Origin: Deroplatys truncata
Taxonomy: Eukaryota > Arthropoda > Insecta > Mantodea > Mantidae
Reading direction: 5' to 3'
Length of the DNA stretch: 64,000 bases
Assembly (NCBI GenBank): GCA_030765065.1
Contig: CM060990.1
Span: 4,892,001-4,956,000, forward strand
How positions within the stretch are numbered: position 1 is the stretch's first letter; every line of letters starts with the position of its first letter. The notes under the pieces were generated by a model. The model was not told where the DNA came from, did not search any database, and was given only the letters and a program-made list of their open reading frames with translations. The translations under genes and the position numbers were made by a program. Shown one piece after another: positions 1 through 12,950 of this stretch.

Positions 1-3000
1 AGGGAATTATTATAGGGTTTTTACAGCATCTCTATGAATAAGCGTCGTCCTCGCCGATAAGCAGCACCTGCAACTTGCAAAGTTCACTGGGTATCACAGT
101 GAGGTCATGGTGACCTTAGAGTTACACGTTTGATGTATACTACAGTCAAGCTAGTAGAGACGTAGAGCATGAAATGTGAAGCGAGAAGCAATGGCACACA
201 AACGTGACATCACAGAGTATACAAGCTAACTAGACTGTGTTTAGTCTTTATCGCTTGGATGCACTTGCAGCTCCATAGCTTAATACTTCATCAATGGGAG
301 ACCATCTTACTTTGTAACACGGGGCTATGATATTGCCATCAGTAATGAAACGCCTGCAAATCAGCCGACAAAAATTTGCAACCAGGTTCAACTGCTGACT
401 TTTAGAAAGACGAAGAAGGAACATGGCCCTGGATATACCTGCAGTTTGCATGATGCGTTTGTCCCCTTTTGTACACAGCCAAATAGTTTGCTGAACACTT
501 CAGAACGTCGTTTAAGCACATGGTGAAAACAGTTTACTATGCCTTTTTCCGTAAAAATAGCCACCTACCGTAAAAATAATACCTACTACCTATAGTATAT
601 GATAAACGAAAAATGTAATCCAGACATTTTCTTTTCTTGTTTTTTTTTTTGCTATATTAACTCCATTCTCATGCACCAACAGATGAAAGCATTTGATATA
701 CACTTCGCGCAACAGATGATGCGTGGTGCCGACTCGGCCGTTGCTATGCTGAAAGTCTGATAAGCGACCACATGGTTATGTTTCTAGTGAATGTTAAATG
801 ATTCCGAGTGCATTTCCTTGAAGACCGCAAGCGACAAACACGTCATACATTGAGTCTATATTCAGCAGAGATAGAGAACTTATCGTCAAATGTAAACCAG
901 ATCGGTAGTGGTTGTATATAATTCACTCAGGCACGGGTAACTTATTGTGTAAATAATAACATTTCAACTCGTATAAGTATACAACATAAAAGCAAAAAGT
1001 ACACTAATTGTTCAGGGAACATAAAGTTGGTATCTCCCAGAGCTCTTATTCCTCACGACAGGGAAAGAGCCCAAATCCAATTGCAGTTAATGACCACGAA
1101 ATAAATTGTATGCTCTTTCTTTAGCCGGTACTTGGGGTGGAGATACCTTAATCTAAAATAAATATTCGGTATCGAAACTTTACTGGAAATAAATAAGGTG
1201 ATCGGGCGTAATCGTGGTAACTGACGCTTCTGTATTTTCGAGATATGATTATAAAAAGTTATATGCCATTATATTGTAGCCATAAAACAGAAAAACTGAT
1301 ACAGTTGCAGCACCAATTGCGATATTAAAAACTAGTGACCTGGAACTTCGAATGTTACATACCAGGTTTGCATTAAATAACCCCATCCACACATTATTTA
1401 ACTTACCATGTTCTATCACCAAGCGCTTAAGTGCTTAAACAAGTATATATAAACACCAGAAAACACACGTATACAATATTTACATAAGCCATTTTATAGA
1501 ATCGTTTACATGCTCATATTTACCATCATCAAAATTAAAAGGATGAAAAATAACGTTTTCGACAATGTCAAATTCTTATCCATTGGCAATAGAGATTCGC
1601 GTTAAGTCCGTTACACATATATGTTTCCCAAATTTTAAGAACGTGATACTATAAAACAGATGCAAAACTTGCCAATGAACATAGAAATAGTTTAGGCGAT
1701 AGTTTCAAATCAGAATATCTCGCGTCTTTTGGAACATTATCTACCTAACGAAGAAGAGCCTAAAGAAATACAAAACATTACTTCTTTAACCAGATTTTAC
1801 GTTTAGTAAAACAAATAATGTTATACCAGAATAACTGCTTAATTCAAGCTTATTAAAAAAACGACAATCATAACGGCCATTGGAGGAACTATGATAATTT
1901 CAGAATGAAAACCATAACTTAAATGCGTGCCCATTTACTACTTTTAGAAATGGACACATACTCGCGTTTTATGAGCACATTTATCGGTCAGATTCTCGTG
2001 ACCGGAAACATGTTCCAGAACAGAAAGCATATTCGCAGTTAGAAATTCTATTTTAACCTGTATTTTCAGTTATGCAAAACAACTATGTGTTAACTTCTAC
2101 TGCGCCGTAAATAATCTTGTTAGAAAGATCTTGATACAATTACGGAAGCTAACAGAGCTTCTCTCTGAAGTTCCCTTTCTGGTGAGAAGGTGCACGTGCT
2201 GACAATTTAGGAGAAGCATTGCACGTTCCGCATTATTCCACACCTTCTGATGGTCGTATATCACCGAAGCTTATAGTACTATAAAAATAACGTTATACAT
2301 GAGTGAGCAGTGTATGGCGTTACTTTGGTATTCAAGAAACAAAATCGTAACGCTGCTATAAATATTAACATCTTGTGCGGGAACTGAGGTCGAAGAGGCT
2401 AGCTTCGAAATGTAGCATCAGTATGGAAAGAAGGTATGATTTCTTTGAGTTGCTTTGTCTTTTCCGAGAAATGTAAATATGCGCCTCTAAAGCAAAATGC
2501 ACCACACTTTACAAGCATTTCATGATTTCTATTAATGTGTGGGAATGTGTATTTGGTTTCATTAAGGTCCGTAGGCACCCATGATTGACATGCGTGTTAG
2601 TGTTTGCTGAACAGTGTAGTGTATTAAAAACACTAATAATTTTATCGTCAAACTAAGTTAATTACAAGCTAGTAAATCCATGTTTATCTATATACCGAGG
2701 TATAAATTCATAAGTATAAATAACTCCTCGTGCTTAAACACATAAAACTACAAGGTCAGTCAACAGAAAGCAAACAAGAGCATTTATTATTTATCCTTTA
2801 TCATAAATTTCTCCAGCAGGTGGCCCAAAAAAGCTGTTCTTTACAGTTTCATGTTTTCCGCATACATAGGTGCAAAAGAAGTTGCCGCATCACAGGTGTT
2901 CAAAGGGGCAGTGCAGGTACAAAGCGAAAGGTCACTGGTGTAGTGCTGCTGTCTGCAGGTGCTTCGTGATAGTTACATACTGATAAACGTATCGTGGTCG

Positions 3001-3526
3001 CGAGCCAGGTCATTCAGACAATAAGGTAACGGCCCCAATAGTGAACACGCGGATATGGTTATGATCTGTCCGGAGACGCTACAAAATGCAGCTGAAGCTA
3101 GCTGTGCTCTGAGCATTTTCAGACACGCTATCTGTCTTCTGCGCACGTTTTACTATTTTTGTGCGTACATAAATAATATTAAGAAGTTATGAATCATACC
3201 AGGTAGAACGTGGACCTGAGAGGCCCTTACATCAATTCTTTCTCCAAGGCGGGCATGTTTTTGCACATGCTTATTATGAGTAATGCACTAATAGAAACTA
3301 ATTTAATTCTAACGCGCCTTTAAGTGTACGTAAATATAGTAAAAATAGAATTGTGTTTAATCCTGTTAACCCTGTGGCGCCATTTCGTGCCATATAGTTG
3401 TACTGATGGTAGATAACTCTCATAAAGTAAATCACTTAACAAGTGTACTCAGGTTAGCGTCAAGCGGCATCCTGAGTTCTTGTTAATGAGCCAATTGCTT
3501 ATTAAATAATCGATAACACCCCCCCT
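1..3526. other. AT-rich non-coding stretch, nothing recognised
   Basis: No open frame above about 80 codons, no protein family resemblance, no tandem repeat and no tRNA-like arm was seen on either strand. The short open frames here (for example near 248-451 and 2730-2969) look like chance openings. Confidence 0.6.
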
Positions 3527-3546
3527 CACACACACACACACACACA
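3527..3546. repeat. (CA)n microsatellite
   Basis: A run of about ten CA dinucleotides follows a short C tract. Confidence 0.9.
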
Positions 3547-3617
3547 TATAGACACTCTCACATTCAAATACCAGAGTCTGGGCATACCGTGAAATGTTTT
3601 TGGTTTGAAGACAACTT

Positions 3618-3670
3618 TCTGGAGCCCAGCCGGGAATTGAACCCGGAACATCTCATATAGCAATAGCTTA
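3618..3670 (-). mobile_element. tRNA-like SINE head, fragment
   Basis: Read on the minus strand, 3631-3650 carries a T-arm-like stem-loop with a B box of the GGTTCAATTCCC type. Upstream of it, near 3665-3680, is a weak A-box-like stretch. This suggests a decayed tRNA-derived SINE or tRNA pseudogene. No body or tail could be delimited. Confidence 0.35.
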
Positions 3671-3899
3671 TCTACAGAATGAGCTCTGGGAGCAGTTTAG
3701 CAGCAGTTAAAGAGTTACAGAGTTCGTTTTCAAGCATTGTCCTCGCTGTCGGTATGGGGTCCCTTTTGCTGTTCAGCTTAGGCAAACCTTCTGGTACACG
3801 CACTATCCGGTATCGACTAATTTTAACTAAGGACGGCTTGTGTGGGCCCCTGGAATTTTCTTTGTACTTAAGTTGATAGAAACCCCTCACTTGATATGA

Positions 3900-5349
3900 G
3901 CTCCCGTGACCAGCATTCAGGTATACATAAAAGTAACTATAGCGTAGTCACACCAGTGATTCAGAACTGTCTTGATGATGGCACATGTAGAGCACAAAGG
4001 AACACTAACTGAAAATTCACTATGAAGGAAGAGAATCGCGACTTTCTGAAACACACTTCTTTATTCAGATAACAGAATAGAAATTAGCTTCGCTAACGTT
4101 CTTCATGCAATGCAAAAACTTGTATTGCACCGTGGTAAAAGGTCAAAGTACTACAGGATGTTAATGAACTACACCGAAATAATTTCAAAGATTGTAGACG
4201 TTTCTGATATAAGCAATTTGAGATACGCAATCCACGGCTAAACATAACGTAGTTATATGCTGTTGAACATATTGATATCAGATGATGATGAGCCGGTGTT
4301 AAAGCAAAGCCGGATGAACAATTGACTTAGAATATATTATAAACTGATGCACTAGTATAGAAATATCTATTTCAGCAGCTCGTTATTAACGTTCTCAAGA
4401 TTTAATGCCACAAAGATCTCTCCAACTCGAACTAAACATGATAGTGCCACAGCGAACATCGATTAACTGCCTTCTTGCGTTATGCAACTTACTCTAGAGA
4501 AGTTTCTTTAACTCCTCGTGTGGCTTAATGAATAACGTTAAAAGCTGTTGTCCCCTAGGTTATTGAGTCCTTTCATGTCATGAAGCTAGTGCTGCAATAC
4601 GCATACTCAGGACGCGATTCTCATTGGCCAGTGCCATAACAGTACTATCATTTCTTTGATTCGGCTCACTGAGGTTAGTATGCTGAGGATTGCCTATGAG
4701 ACAACTTGTAAAACATGTACACCTTCTCTGAACTTGCACCTTATTTACGGTGAATCAAGAAATAGTGGTTTAGCTGCTGCAGCACTGTACTAGGAACGGT
4801 ATCGCGACGGGCAGACCGGTGATAGGCGTTTGTGAGAGTGTGGAATCATCATGGTAGACCGGGGCGATAGGGTTGTTACACGAACTCGATAACAGTGCAT
4901 TTTGAGGAGAATTGTCTGCAAAGAATTGCAGAAGAGCCATTTACAAGCACATGGGCACCAAACATGTAAGCGTTAAGCCATACCCAAAGAACAACTTCAC
5001 CCATTTCTCTGTCAAAAGTTGCAAGCACTAATCCCGGAGACTTTCGCCCTCGGGTACAGTTTTGTAACTGGCTTTACTCGGCAGTCTGAATGATTTTTTT
5101 TCTGTATTGGTTACTAATGGGGCCTTGTTCACCAGGTGTTGTCTAGCTTTTAACTCAAGAAACAGCCATGTGTGAGACTATGTCAGTCCACATGTTGCAG
5201 TGGAGAAGATTCACCAGCAGACATTTCGGTGAACATATGGATCGGAATTATTTAAGACCATGTCATTGGTCCATATCTACTTCTCCCTTGGTTAAAATGG
5301 CCACGCTTATCTTTATTAGTTGCAGAACATTGCACCTGAGTACTTTGTT
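3900..5349. other. non-coding stretch, nothing recognised
   Basis: No gene, repeat array or RNA signature was seen between the tRNA-like fragment and the outer edge of the Maverick left TIR. Confidence 0.5.
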
Positions 5350-5359
5350 TAGAGGGATT

Positions 5360-5647
5360 CTTTGCGTTTATGTGGGAAAGGACAGAGAAAACCAGCCTAG
5401 ATGAGGCGGTTCACGGAGAAATTGCGTTTATATGGGAGAGATAGGGAATACGAGGGCTAATGCTAGGATAGACAGATGCCGAAGGACGGGAATATAGGCT
5501 TATACGGGAGAGATAGGGAATCCGAGGAAGGTTCTAAGATAGATGTTAAAGCTGGCATGCGTTTATATGAGAGAGATAGGAAACCGAGGAGAGGTATTGG
5601 GCTAGCAAGGATTGAATAACAGAGTATACGTTTATATGGGAGGGATA

Positions 5648-5690
<43 letters not shown>

Positions 5691-5745
5691 TATGCTAGGA
5701 GATACTTGATGGAGGGAGAAATGCATTTATATGGGAGAGGTAGGG
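5360..5745 (+). repeat. Subterminal tandem repeats in left TIR
   Basis: Six copies of a unit built around GCGTTTATATGGGAGAGATA start at about 5364, 5424, 5497, 5559, 5629 and 5723, so spacing is 60-94 bp. The same units occur inverted in the right TIR at 27040-27320. Their position at the very ends suggests a role in end recognition or replication, but that is inference. Confidence 0.8.
5654..5687. repeat. (GA)n microsatellite
   Basis: About 17 GA dinucleotides lie inside one subterminal unit. The run is absent from the matching unit in the right TIR, so it expanded after insertion or in one copy only. Confidence 0.9.
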
Positions 5746-7130
5746 AAAACGATGATAGGTATTAGGGATTGTGGTTAAAATTGCTACACAAAGAACCGCA
5801 TTATTCAAGAACTTTAACAACAAAAGGTCTAAGTATAGATCATGTTTACAGTATTTGAGGGAGGGGTCTTTATTGGAAAAACCCTCTAAGTCAGTAGTTA
5901 TAAAATGGGCTTTCCAGCATAATTAATATGCAGGAATTTGCAATTTATATGCTAATTAAATCCCCCCTTCCAACCGCCACGCACCCTATGGTACCTTTTG
6001 TGACATCTGAGGTCATAAATTTTGTGATGTATAATGGAAAAGTTGACCAGATAATTACAGTTGTGCTATTAAGGTCTTCCATCCCCTGTCATAAAGGGAT
6101 AATGGAATGTAATAAATTATGCTTTGGAATTGCACCGAAAAAGAACGGACGCTATTCTCCCCATTCCATTCTCCCGTGCGGCTAAAAAAGTCTACCTGCA
6201 ACAACCCCTCCCACTCAGCATTCTATTGTCTGGTATTTTATATCTGACTGTCCTTTCAAACACCTGCACAATAACAAAGAGCCAGACTGTCGCCATACCC
6301 TAAACCCTGGGCAAGCTTCATTAACAGAGAATACCTGGGAGCAATAAATGTTTCTGGCTGACAGAGAAGTTTGCAGCTGTGTGTCATTATACCAGCCGAC
6401 ATCCCGGCGCCATCTCAGTTCCCACGGAGCAAACTCTATTAACTGTTAAGCGATAAATTTTCAGCTCGACAAGGGAGCATGCCCATTTATTACAGACCTC
6501 GCCATCATGCAGCGACCCTGCCCGCGAGCAGCCATAATAACACGACAAGCAGTTCTCTCCGAGAGCACCCGAACCGCCACGATGACCTACGGACATCACC
6601 GATGTTATAGCTCTCTGTTTTTGCACCTATTGTCTCTTTCAAACAGCGATATCAAAAAATGTGTTTAACATATACCATTACCTATATTAAACCCCTGTGT
6701 ATACTTAGGCATGCTTAGGTCTGTTTTCGAATCTTACTGCAAGCAAAAGTTTAGTGTTTAATTGCTATATACTTGGATAGGGTAAAACATTATTATAGCA
6801 ATACCCTGATTAACGAAAGGCGTTCTCGGGTATCCAGAGGTCCGAGTTGCAGTCTTAGTGTAGTGAAACTTTAATGCTTCATAACTATTAAAATTTAGGA
6901 ACGTAGGCGAGTAGGGTAAATAATGTTAATGTTTATATATCATTACAATGCTTAATGTAGAATATTCTTAAGTACCCTGATGACCTAGTTCGATTCTTAC
7001 TCCTGCGAAACTCTAATACTTAATAAATATTAAGCTATGGAAGCATGGACGGACAGATTAAAATGTTTTTAACAAATATAATTATTTATATTGAACCCTT
7101 GTGTATACTTAGGTATCCCGATGTCTAGGC

Positions 7131-7620
7131 TTGTTTCCTTATTTTCTTCCAACCTCTTTCTTTTTCTTTCTTTTCCATTTTTTCCTTCTATCTAACTCTT
7201 TCTTTCTTCTTGACTTGCATACATCCAAGCATTCATATATACACAGAGCCATTACAGATACACACATACACCAGCGTCCGCTCACACACACATACGCCTA
7301 CAAAAATACACGCATATACCAGTGCACGCATACACACACACGCACACAGCGGAACAAGCAGATACACATCCTCGTACAGAGACAGATACATACACACATA
7401 AACAATCGCTCTCACACATACACACAGCAGATACGTGCGCACGCACACACATACACCAAACCACTTACACATAAACATGCACGCGCACACATACACATAA
7501 TCACAAACATACACGAACACCACGGAACAGCAAGTACCTACACATGCTTGTAACATCCCTAGCACTTCCTGCAAGCACACAAACCTGCACGAAGGGCTAC
7601 GGACACACACGAACATTGAT
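7131..7620. repeat. CT-rich then CA-rich low-complexity tract
   Basis: 7131-7215 is pyrimidine-rich and 7230-7610 is dominated by CACA and CATA words. The bias gives overlapping open frames on both strands (for example 7131-7553 plus and 7233-7616 minus), which are compositional and not genes. The first part, to about 7295, has a diverged inverted partner at 20230-20440. Confidence 0.75.
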
Positions 7621-8010
7621 ATAAATGCTCAATACATTTTAAACCTTTCTCTGAACTCCCGAACCTTCACAGAAACCAGCGAACATACCAAATGCCTGTT
7701 TAAACACGTATTTCTATAAAGGATAAATCGCCATTTATCACCTTTTATTAATAAAAATTCAGCATATGATTGTTCTAAAAAGGCCCGAGTCACCTCTATA
7801 ATTAGGATACCTTCAGTCACTAGTCTTTATTGTGCTAATGAGTCTAAAGGTGTTAACATCGTGTTCTCTTCAAGAATAATCAGCTTTCTAAGGTTTTATC
7901 AAGGTGAAGAGCTCTACGTTTCCTTGAAGAAGGATTAATACGTTATTACATCAAGAATAAGGATGAATAACTCTGCGTATAAGCATATAATTCATAGTGC
8001 ATCAGGATAA
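7621..8010. other. Spacer between left TIR and PolB
   Basis: No gene seen. TATA-like words occur near 7983-7992, about 20-30 bp ahead of the open frame that starts at 8011, but they are not strong enough to call a promoter. Confidence 0.4.
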
Positions 8011-11000
8011 TCTTGTAGTAAATGCGGGAAAAAATTCCTCCGAGGTTATGAAAAGAGAATGCATCAGATTAGCTGCAAGAAGTTCTTCAAATGCAAGCAA
8101 TGTAATGTAACATTCAATGTTGGTTACAAGGGACAGCGGCACGAAGATGTATGTGAAATAAGCAGTCCTGAGAAAAAAAGCAAATTGGAACCTACTAAAT
8201 ATAAGTTATTATCAACAATGGAGGACTGTGATATGAAAGAATACGAAAAATCGTTGGAAGGACGATTTAAATCGTATTTTATAGGATGCGATTCATCTAC
8301 GGACCTGAATATGTATCTACATGAGAGAAAACAATGGATAATCCAGGCTGTGCATAAAGAGCTTCGCATTCACAAGAGTGTGAAAATTAATCTGCTAGCT
8401 GAGTGCCGATTTGTAAACACTATCGGGGAAACTTGTGACAAAACATTTAAAATACGGAATCGTCCTGTGTTTCTAGAAACGGATCTGAACTCAGCGTTTG
8501 AAGCGAAATACAAGAAATCGGTTACTGAAATGGAGGCGTCGCAGCATAAGGGTAGCAACTGGGCCCTGCCTGCAGTAGAAGGGCTTCGACTTCTTATCAA
8601 CAAGTACAACCCCTTACGAGGAAGTAGTTTCATACCACTACCTACGTCTGTTGAAGCAAGAAAGAATCCGGAACTATAGCGACGAGAAATGCTTCATGTA
8701 TTCTGTATTAGCTAAATTCATAGGGAAGAATGCACAACGTGTGAGAAAATACAAGCAGCTTCAAAATAAGTACAACTTCAGCTGCGTTTCCTCTCCTACT
8801 CCACTTTCTAAAATATCTAAGTTTTAGAAAATAGCAGGTTGTCTATCAACGTTTTCGGGCTGGATGAGAAGCATGAAGTGTATCCCCTAAAGATTGTTGA
8901 GTCTGAAATACCTGAAGACCGTGACATGGTACTATTGAGTGTAGTGAAAAACATCACTACGTATATATAAAGAATTTTGAGAAGCTCGTTCGATGTCAGA
9001 AAACTAAACGTAAAGAACGTTTCATACTGCAAAACTAAACGTAAAGAACGTTTTATACCAGCAAGCGCTGCTTTACACGTTTTGATGATCGATATGGACA
9101 AAGCGGGTTGGTAAAACTACAGGAACATACATCCATCTGTAATCAACATGGTGTTTCAAGGGTAGTTAAGCCTACCAAGGAAACTGGATTGTTAAAAGGT
9201 TGAAAGGCTTCTGAAAGTACCTTATGTCAGCTATGCGGATTTTGAGAGTATTCTCACTCCATCTCATACATGTATTCCCGATCCTGTAACTTCATATACA
9301 AATCCTTATCAGCAGCATGTACCTATGAGTTTCTGTGTTTAGTGAATCCTGCTCAATCTGTTGAACAAATGGAAACTGGTCTTCCTAAACAACCCTATGT
9401 ATATCGTGGTTATGATGCTGCCCGGAAGTTTATGCTATACATGACATCTCTTGCAAGAAAGATTGATCATATGTACAAATCTGCCAACCCTGTGAAACTT
9501 ACGGATCAACAGCGAAAGGATTTCCACTCTTCTACATATCCTACTTGTGTAGAAAAGCCTTTACTGAAAAGAACTACAAAGTACGCGAACATGATCCAAT
9601 CAGTGGTGAATACCGTGGAAGTCTTCATAATGAATGCAATTTAGCTTGCAAAACACCTAAATATATTCCAGTCTACATGCATTATCTTAGCGGATATGAC
9701 TCTCATTTCATTCTTAAGGAGTTGGGGTGTACAAGTGAACGGGTGGAGGTAATTCCCAGCTCTGATGAAAGCTATATCTCATTTTCAAAGTATGTATGAG
9801 ATATAAAGCTCCGCTTTGTGGATAGCATTCTGTTCCTGATTACAAGCTTCGATAAGTTGATAAAAAAATCTTACCTCATATGTGGAAACCCTGAAGCACT
9901 CCGGAGAAGAGAAGTTGAAGTTGATGACTCGTAAGGGAGTATTTCCCTATGATTTTGTCACTTCATGGGATGTTTTGAACGAGACCTGCCTGCCTCCCAA
10001 GGACTCTTTCTAGAATAGATTAAATGAAGAAGAAATTAGTGATGCCGACTACGAGCATGCTAGAAATGCATGCTGTTTAATATGAGAAACATGGGCGAGT
10101 ACAACGATCTGTACTTAACTTCGGATATACTTCTTCTAGTAGATCTATTTGAGACATTTAGAGAGCAAACCTTCAAAACACACAAAGTTGATACATTATT
10201 TCACCTTCCAGGACTTACATGGGATGTTATTTCATTGCATACTAAAATTAAGCTGGAGCTGGTACAAGATTATGATTAATTAATCATGGTGGAATCCGGT
10301 ATAAGAGGAGGTTTATGTCAAGTTTCTCAATGGTATGAAAGGCTAATACCAATTAAGTGGATAAGTGTAATCCGTCAAGACCAATCTAATTTATTACATA
10401 CGAGAACGTCAATAACCAATATGGTTGGGCAATGTGCCACTCCCTCCCTTTTGGCGGATTACAGTGGGTTTCACCTGCAAAAAATCGACTTAAAAACACT
10501 ACAAGAACATATCCTCATGGATACATATTAGAAGTAGACATCTTGTATACTGCAGAACTTCACGATCTACACAACGAACTACCTTTCCTGCCTGAGTGTA
10601 GGAAGCCCGAGGAATCGTCTACAAATAAACTGATACCTCATCTTGGGCCTCGAAAGAAGTATGCGGTACCTTACATCACTTTGAAGCAAGCTCTTAATCA
10701 TGGGTTACGTTTCAGTAAAATCCGTCGTGTGCTAAAATTCAGATAATCTCAATGGTTAAAACCTTATGTTGGATTTAACAGCAGGCTACGACAGCAAACT
10801 CCAAATGATTTCGAGAAGGATCTCTACAAACTCTTTAACAATGCCATGTTTGGAAAAACTATGGAGAACCTTTGTAATCGTATGGATATACGACTAGTGA
10901 CAAATGAGAAGACTCTGGAGAAGTTGATCGCTAAGCCTACGTTTATCGATAGGACAATATATGCTGCTAATCTAGCTGCTGTGCATATGACCTCTCGTCA

Positions 11001-11690
11001 GATTGTATTCAACAAGCCTATATACATTGGCCGAATGTGTGTTGGATATCTCCAAGACATTAATGTATCATTATCATTACGATGTGTTGTTGCCATATTA
11101 CGGAGCTAAAATCCTGAAGCCTATGTATATGGACACTGATTCATTCATCGTGCAACAACTGAAGATATGTACCAGAACAAGCTACGTTTTCTTGAGCACC
11201 TGGATACAGCTGATTACCCTGTCAGCCATATATGCCACTCTACTCAGAACAGAAATGTGCTGGGAAAATTTAATGAGCAAAATCATCCTCCGCTTTGCTG
11301 GACTAAGACCTAAGATGTATGCATTAGAATTCAAGGTTCGATGATAAAAGGGATTAAGGGCATACAACGTAGTGCTATTAAGCAGCACATTACATTTGAG
11401 ATCTATACAGACTGTCTTAAAACCAGTGAAATCATCAGAACGCCCATGAATCTAATCCTATCAGGAAAACACGCTGTTACCACCGGGAAAGTGAATAATA
11501 TCGCTTTGACGCCATACGATGATTGTCGAGGGTGGAATAACTACCTATACATATGGACATTACATCATTACAAACAGTGCTTAAGAGAATGTAACCAGAA
11601 GATGAAGATTTTCCCACGAGTCAGCAATCTTAAAAAATTGAAGTTTACTCATGTGTGGTGTATACACCTAGTGAATTAAAAGATGTAAGG
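8011..11690 (+). pseudogene. Maverick/adintovirus protein-primed type B DNA polymerase, multiply frameshifted
   Basis: This would have copied the linear element by protein priming. The longest open piece is 8059-8679, which opens further upstream to 8011. It has two zinc fingers with identical CxxC-x12-H-x3-C spacing, one starting at 8014 and one at about 8092. Downstream pieces in all three frames show the family in order: Exo I YADFES (9232-9249), Exo II around LSGYDSH (about 9690), Exo III YLTSD (10112-10126), then the palm. The palm keeps a Pol B motif of K plus LFNNAMFG (10828-10854) and Pol C YMDTDSF (11126-11146), so the catalytic Asp-Thr-Asp survives. Breaks include a stop at 8677, an in-frame stop at 10277, a stop at 10744 and frame changes near 8680, 9540, 10400, 11100 and 11340. 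The family is DNA_pol_B_2, as in Polintons, adintoviruses and bidnaviruses. No intact product is possible. Confidence 0.85.
9001..9061 (+). repeat. 31-bp tandem duplication inside PolB
   Basis: The words AAACTAAACGTAAAGAACGT occur at 9001 and again at 9032, a 31-bp direct duplication. As 31 is not a multiple of three it shifts the polymerase frame, so it is one of the lesions that broke the gene. Confidence 0.85.
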
Positions 11691-12950
11691 GGAGGCGCTA
11701 ACCCTGCCATTAGGAGCAATCCCAGTGATAGTCTCAAGCCTAGATAAAGGGGAGAGACGTCTACCCTTACAGTCTTTATCTAATGAAGCAATGATTAAAC
11801 TGAAATAGCTGGTACACTCGAATAAAACTGTAGTCTTACAAAACAATATAGCTGACCAAAAACATTATAATATCTCCTCAAGCATGCAGATGAGCTAGTT
11901 TATGCTACTTCTATACAACCGCACTGTAACCCTATAAACTGTTTAGCCCTCTCCGTCTCAAACGCTGTTTAACATATAAAGCTTTGTGAGATTTAGAAAG
12001 AGTTTATATAAACATTGTATAAGAAATGCTTATAATCTAATTACTCGCTATATTACCATGAATACATGTAATACTATCTGAATAACTGTTAAAATGTTTT
12101 AAATACCTATCATATTACCCAAATCAAATGAAAATGAACTTATACAGCTCTGGTAATAATCGCTGTCTGAAATTACCATGAACACTGGCATTCTATCCGG
12201 TTTATTCTAAATATCAATGATACTGCTCAAGGATTCATAGAAAGCATTTTTAGGGAAAAATAATTATGTATATAAAATGTGTCTTCATTCCCTAATAACA
12301 GAGTTTTAATCTCTACATTTTCAAAGGTGCAATAGTTCGTATTTGCAGGAACACAGAGAAATAACAAGTCATTAATATGTTTTCGTAAAACCTTCAAACA
12401 CACATGCCTCAACATTATCATACTTAGGGGGTTATACCAGGTCGTTACTATCAGCGATTGATATAGCAACACATCGATATTCTCACAAACATATCAAAGA
12501 GTTGTGCTACACTAGAGTTCCGGCCGAGGATGCAATGAGGTTTTTCAATTATCATCCTAGAGCAAAGAGTGATATTACTCTCACATTCTCGAGCATCGGA
12601 TTTGGTGACAGACACGATCAATCGAAACTGAAAAATAAAATATCTATTCTGCGTTCTGTATTCCACCTATACCTACAGCTGAATGTGTAATGAAACTATT
12701 TCTTCAAAAGTATATTTCGATTAACATTAAGTAGGTAGAAGAGTAAGTTTTCGTAGGTATAGTTTGTAATAGCTGTAAGAATAAATGATAGTGGATAGAG
12801 AAAGTCGTGTGAACGTTACATAGTTTTTCGTTTTAAAATGCCCCAGAAGATTATAGGAACTCCAAACTTTCTGCAGGCATAAAAAGGGTTCAACAAATCT
12901 GAATCGGGTGCTGTCGTTTCATTTCTACAACATTTCAGTGATAATCGTTC
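11691..12950. other. Maverick interior, no firm gene
   Basis: AT-rich sequence follows the polymerase. A 62-codon open frame at 12502-12690 (plus), extendable upstream to about 12460, has a protein-like composition and may be a remnant of an element gene, but no family was recognised. Near 12877 is a TATA-like ATAAAAAG word, and near 12934 a TCAGT initiator-like word precedes the CAG-rich tract. Their spacing of about 55 bp is too wide for a standard core promoter. Confidence 0.4.

Larger units (their letters stand above)
5350..7295 (+). repeat. Maverick left terminal inverted repeat
   Basis: Bases 5350-6843 match the reverse complement of 25903-27341. Bases about 7075-7295 match the reverse complement of 20230-20492. 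Bases 6844-7075 have no partner because the right copy lost them in the deletion beside the nested gypsy. The stretch 6060-6170 compared with 26630-26735 is about 93 percent identical. At nearly 2 kb this is a long TIR for the group, though long TIRs are a known Maverick trait. Within it, 6660-6720 and 7065-7130 resemble each other, an internal partial duplication. Confidence 0.8.

Noticed and set aside
5463..5726. An 87-codon Ser/Leu-rich minus-strand frame
   Set aside because: It is the antisense of the TIR subterminal repeats and the (GA)n run.
6387..6626. A 79-codon minus-strand frame inside the left TIR
   Set aside because: The partner region of the right TIR does not keep the same frame, and no family features are seen.
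7131..7616. Overlapping open frames of 127-140 codons on both strands
   Set aside because: They arise from a CA-rich tract; the residues are repetitive His/Thr or Val/Cys runs with no domain.
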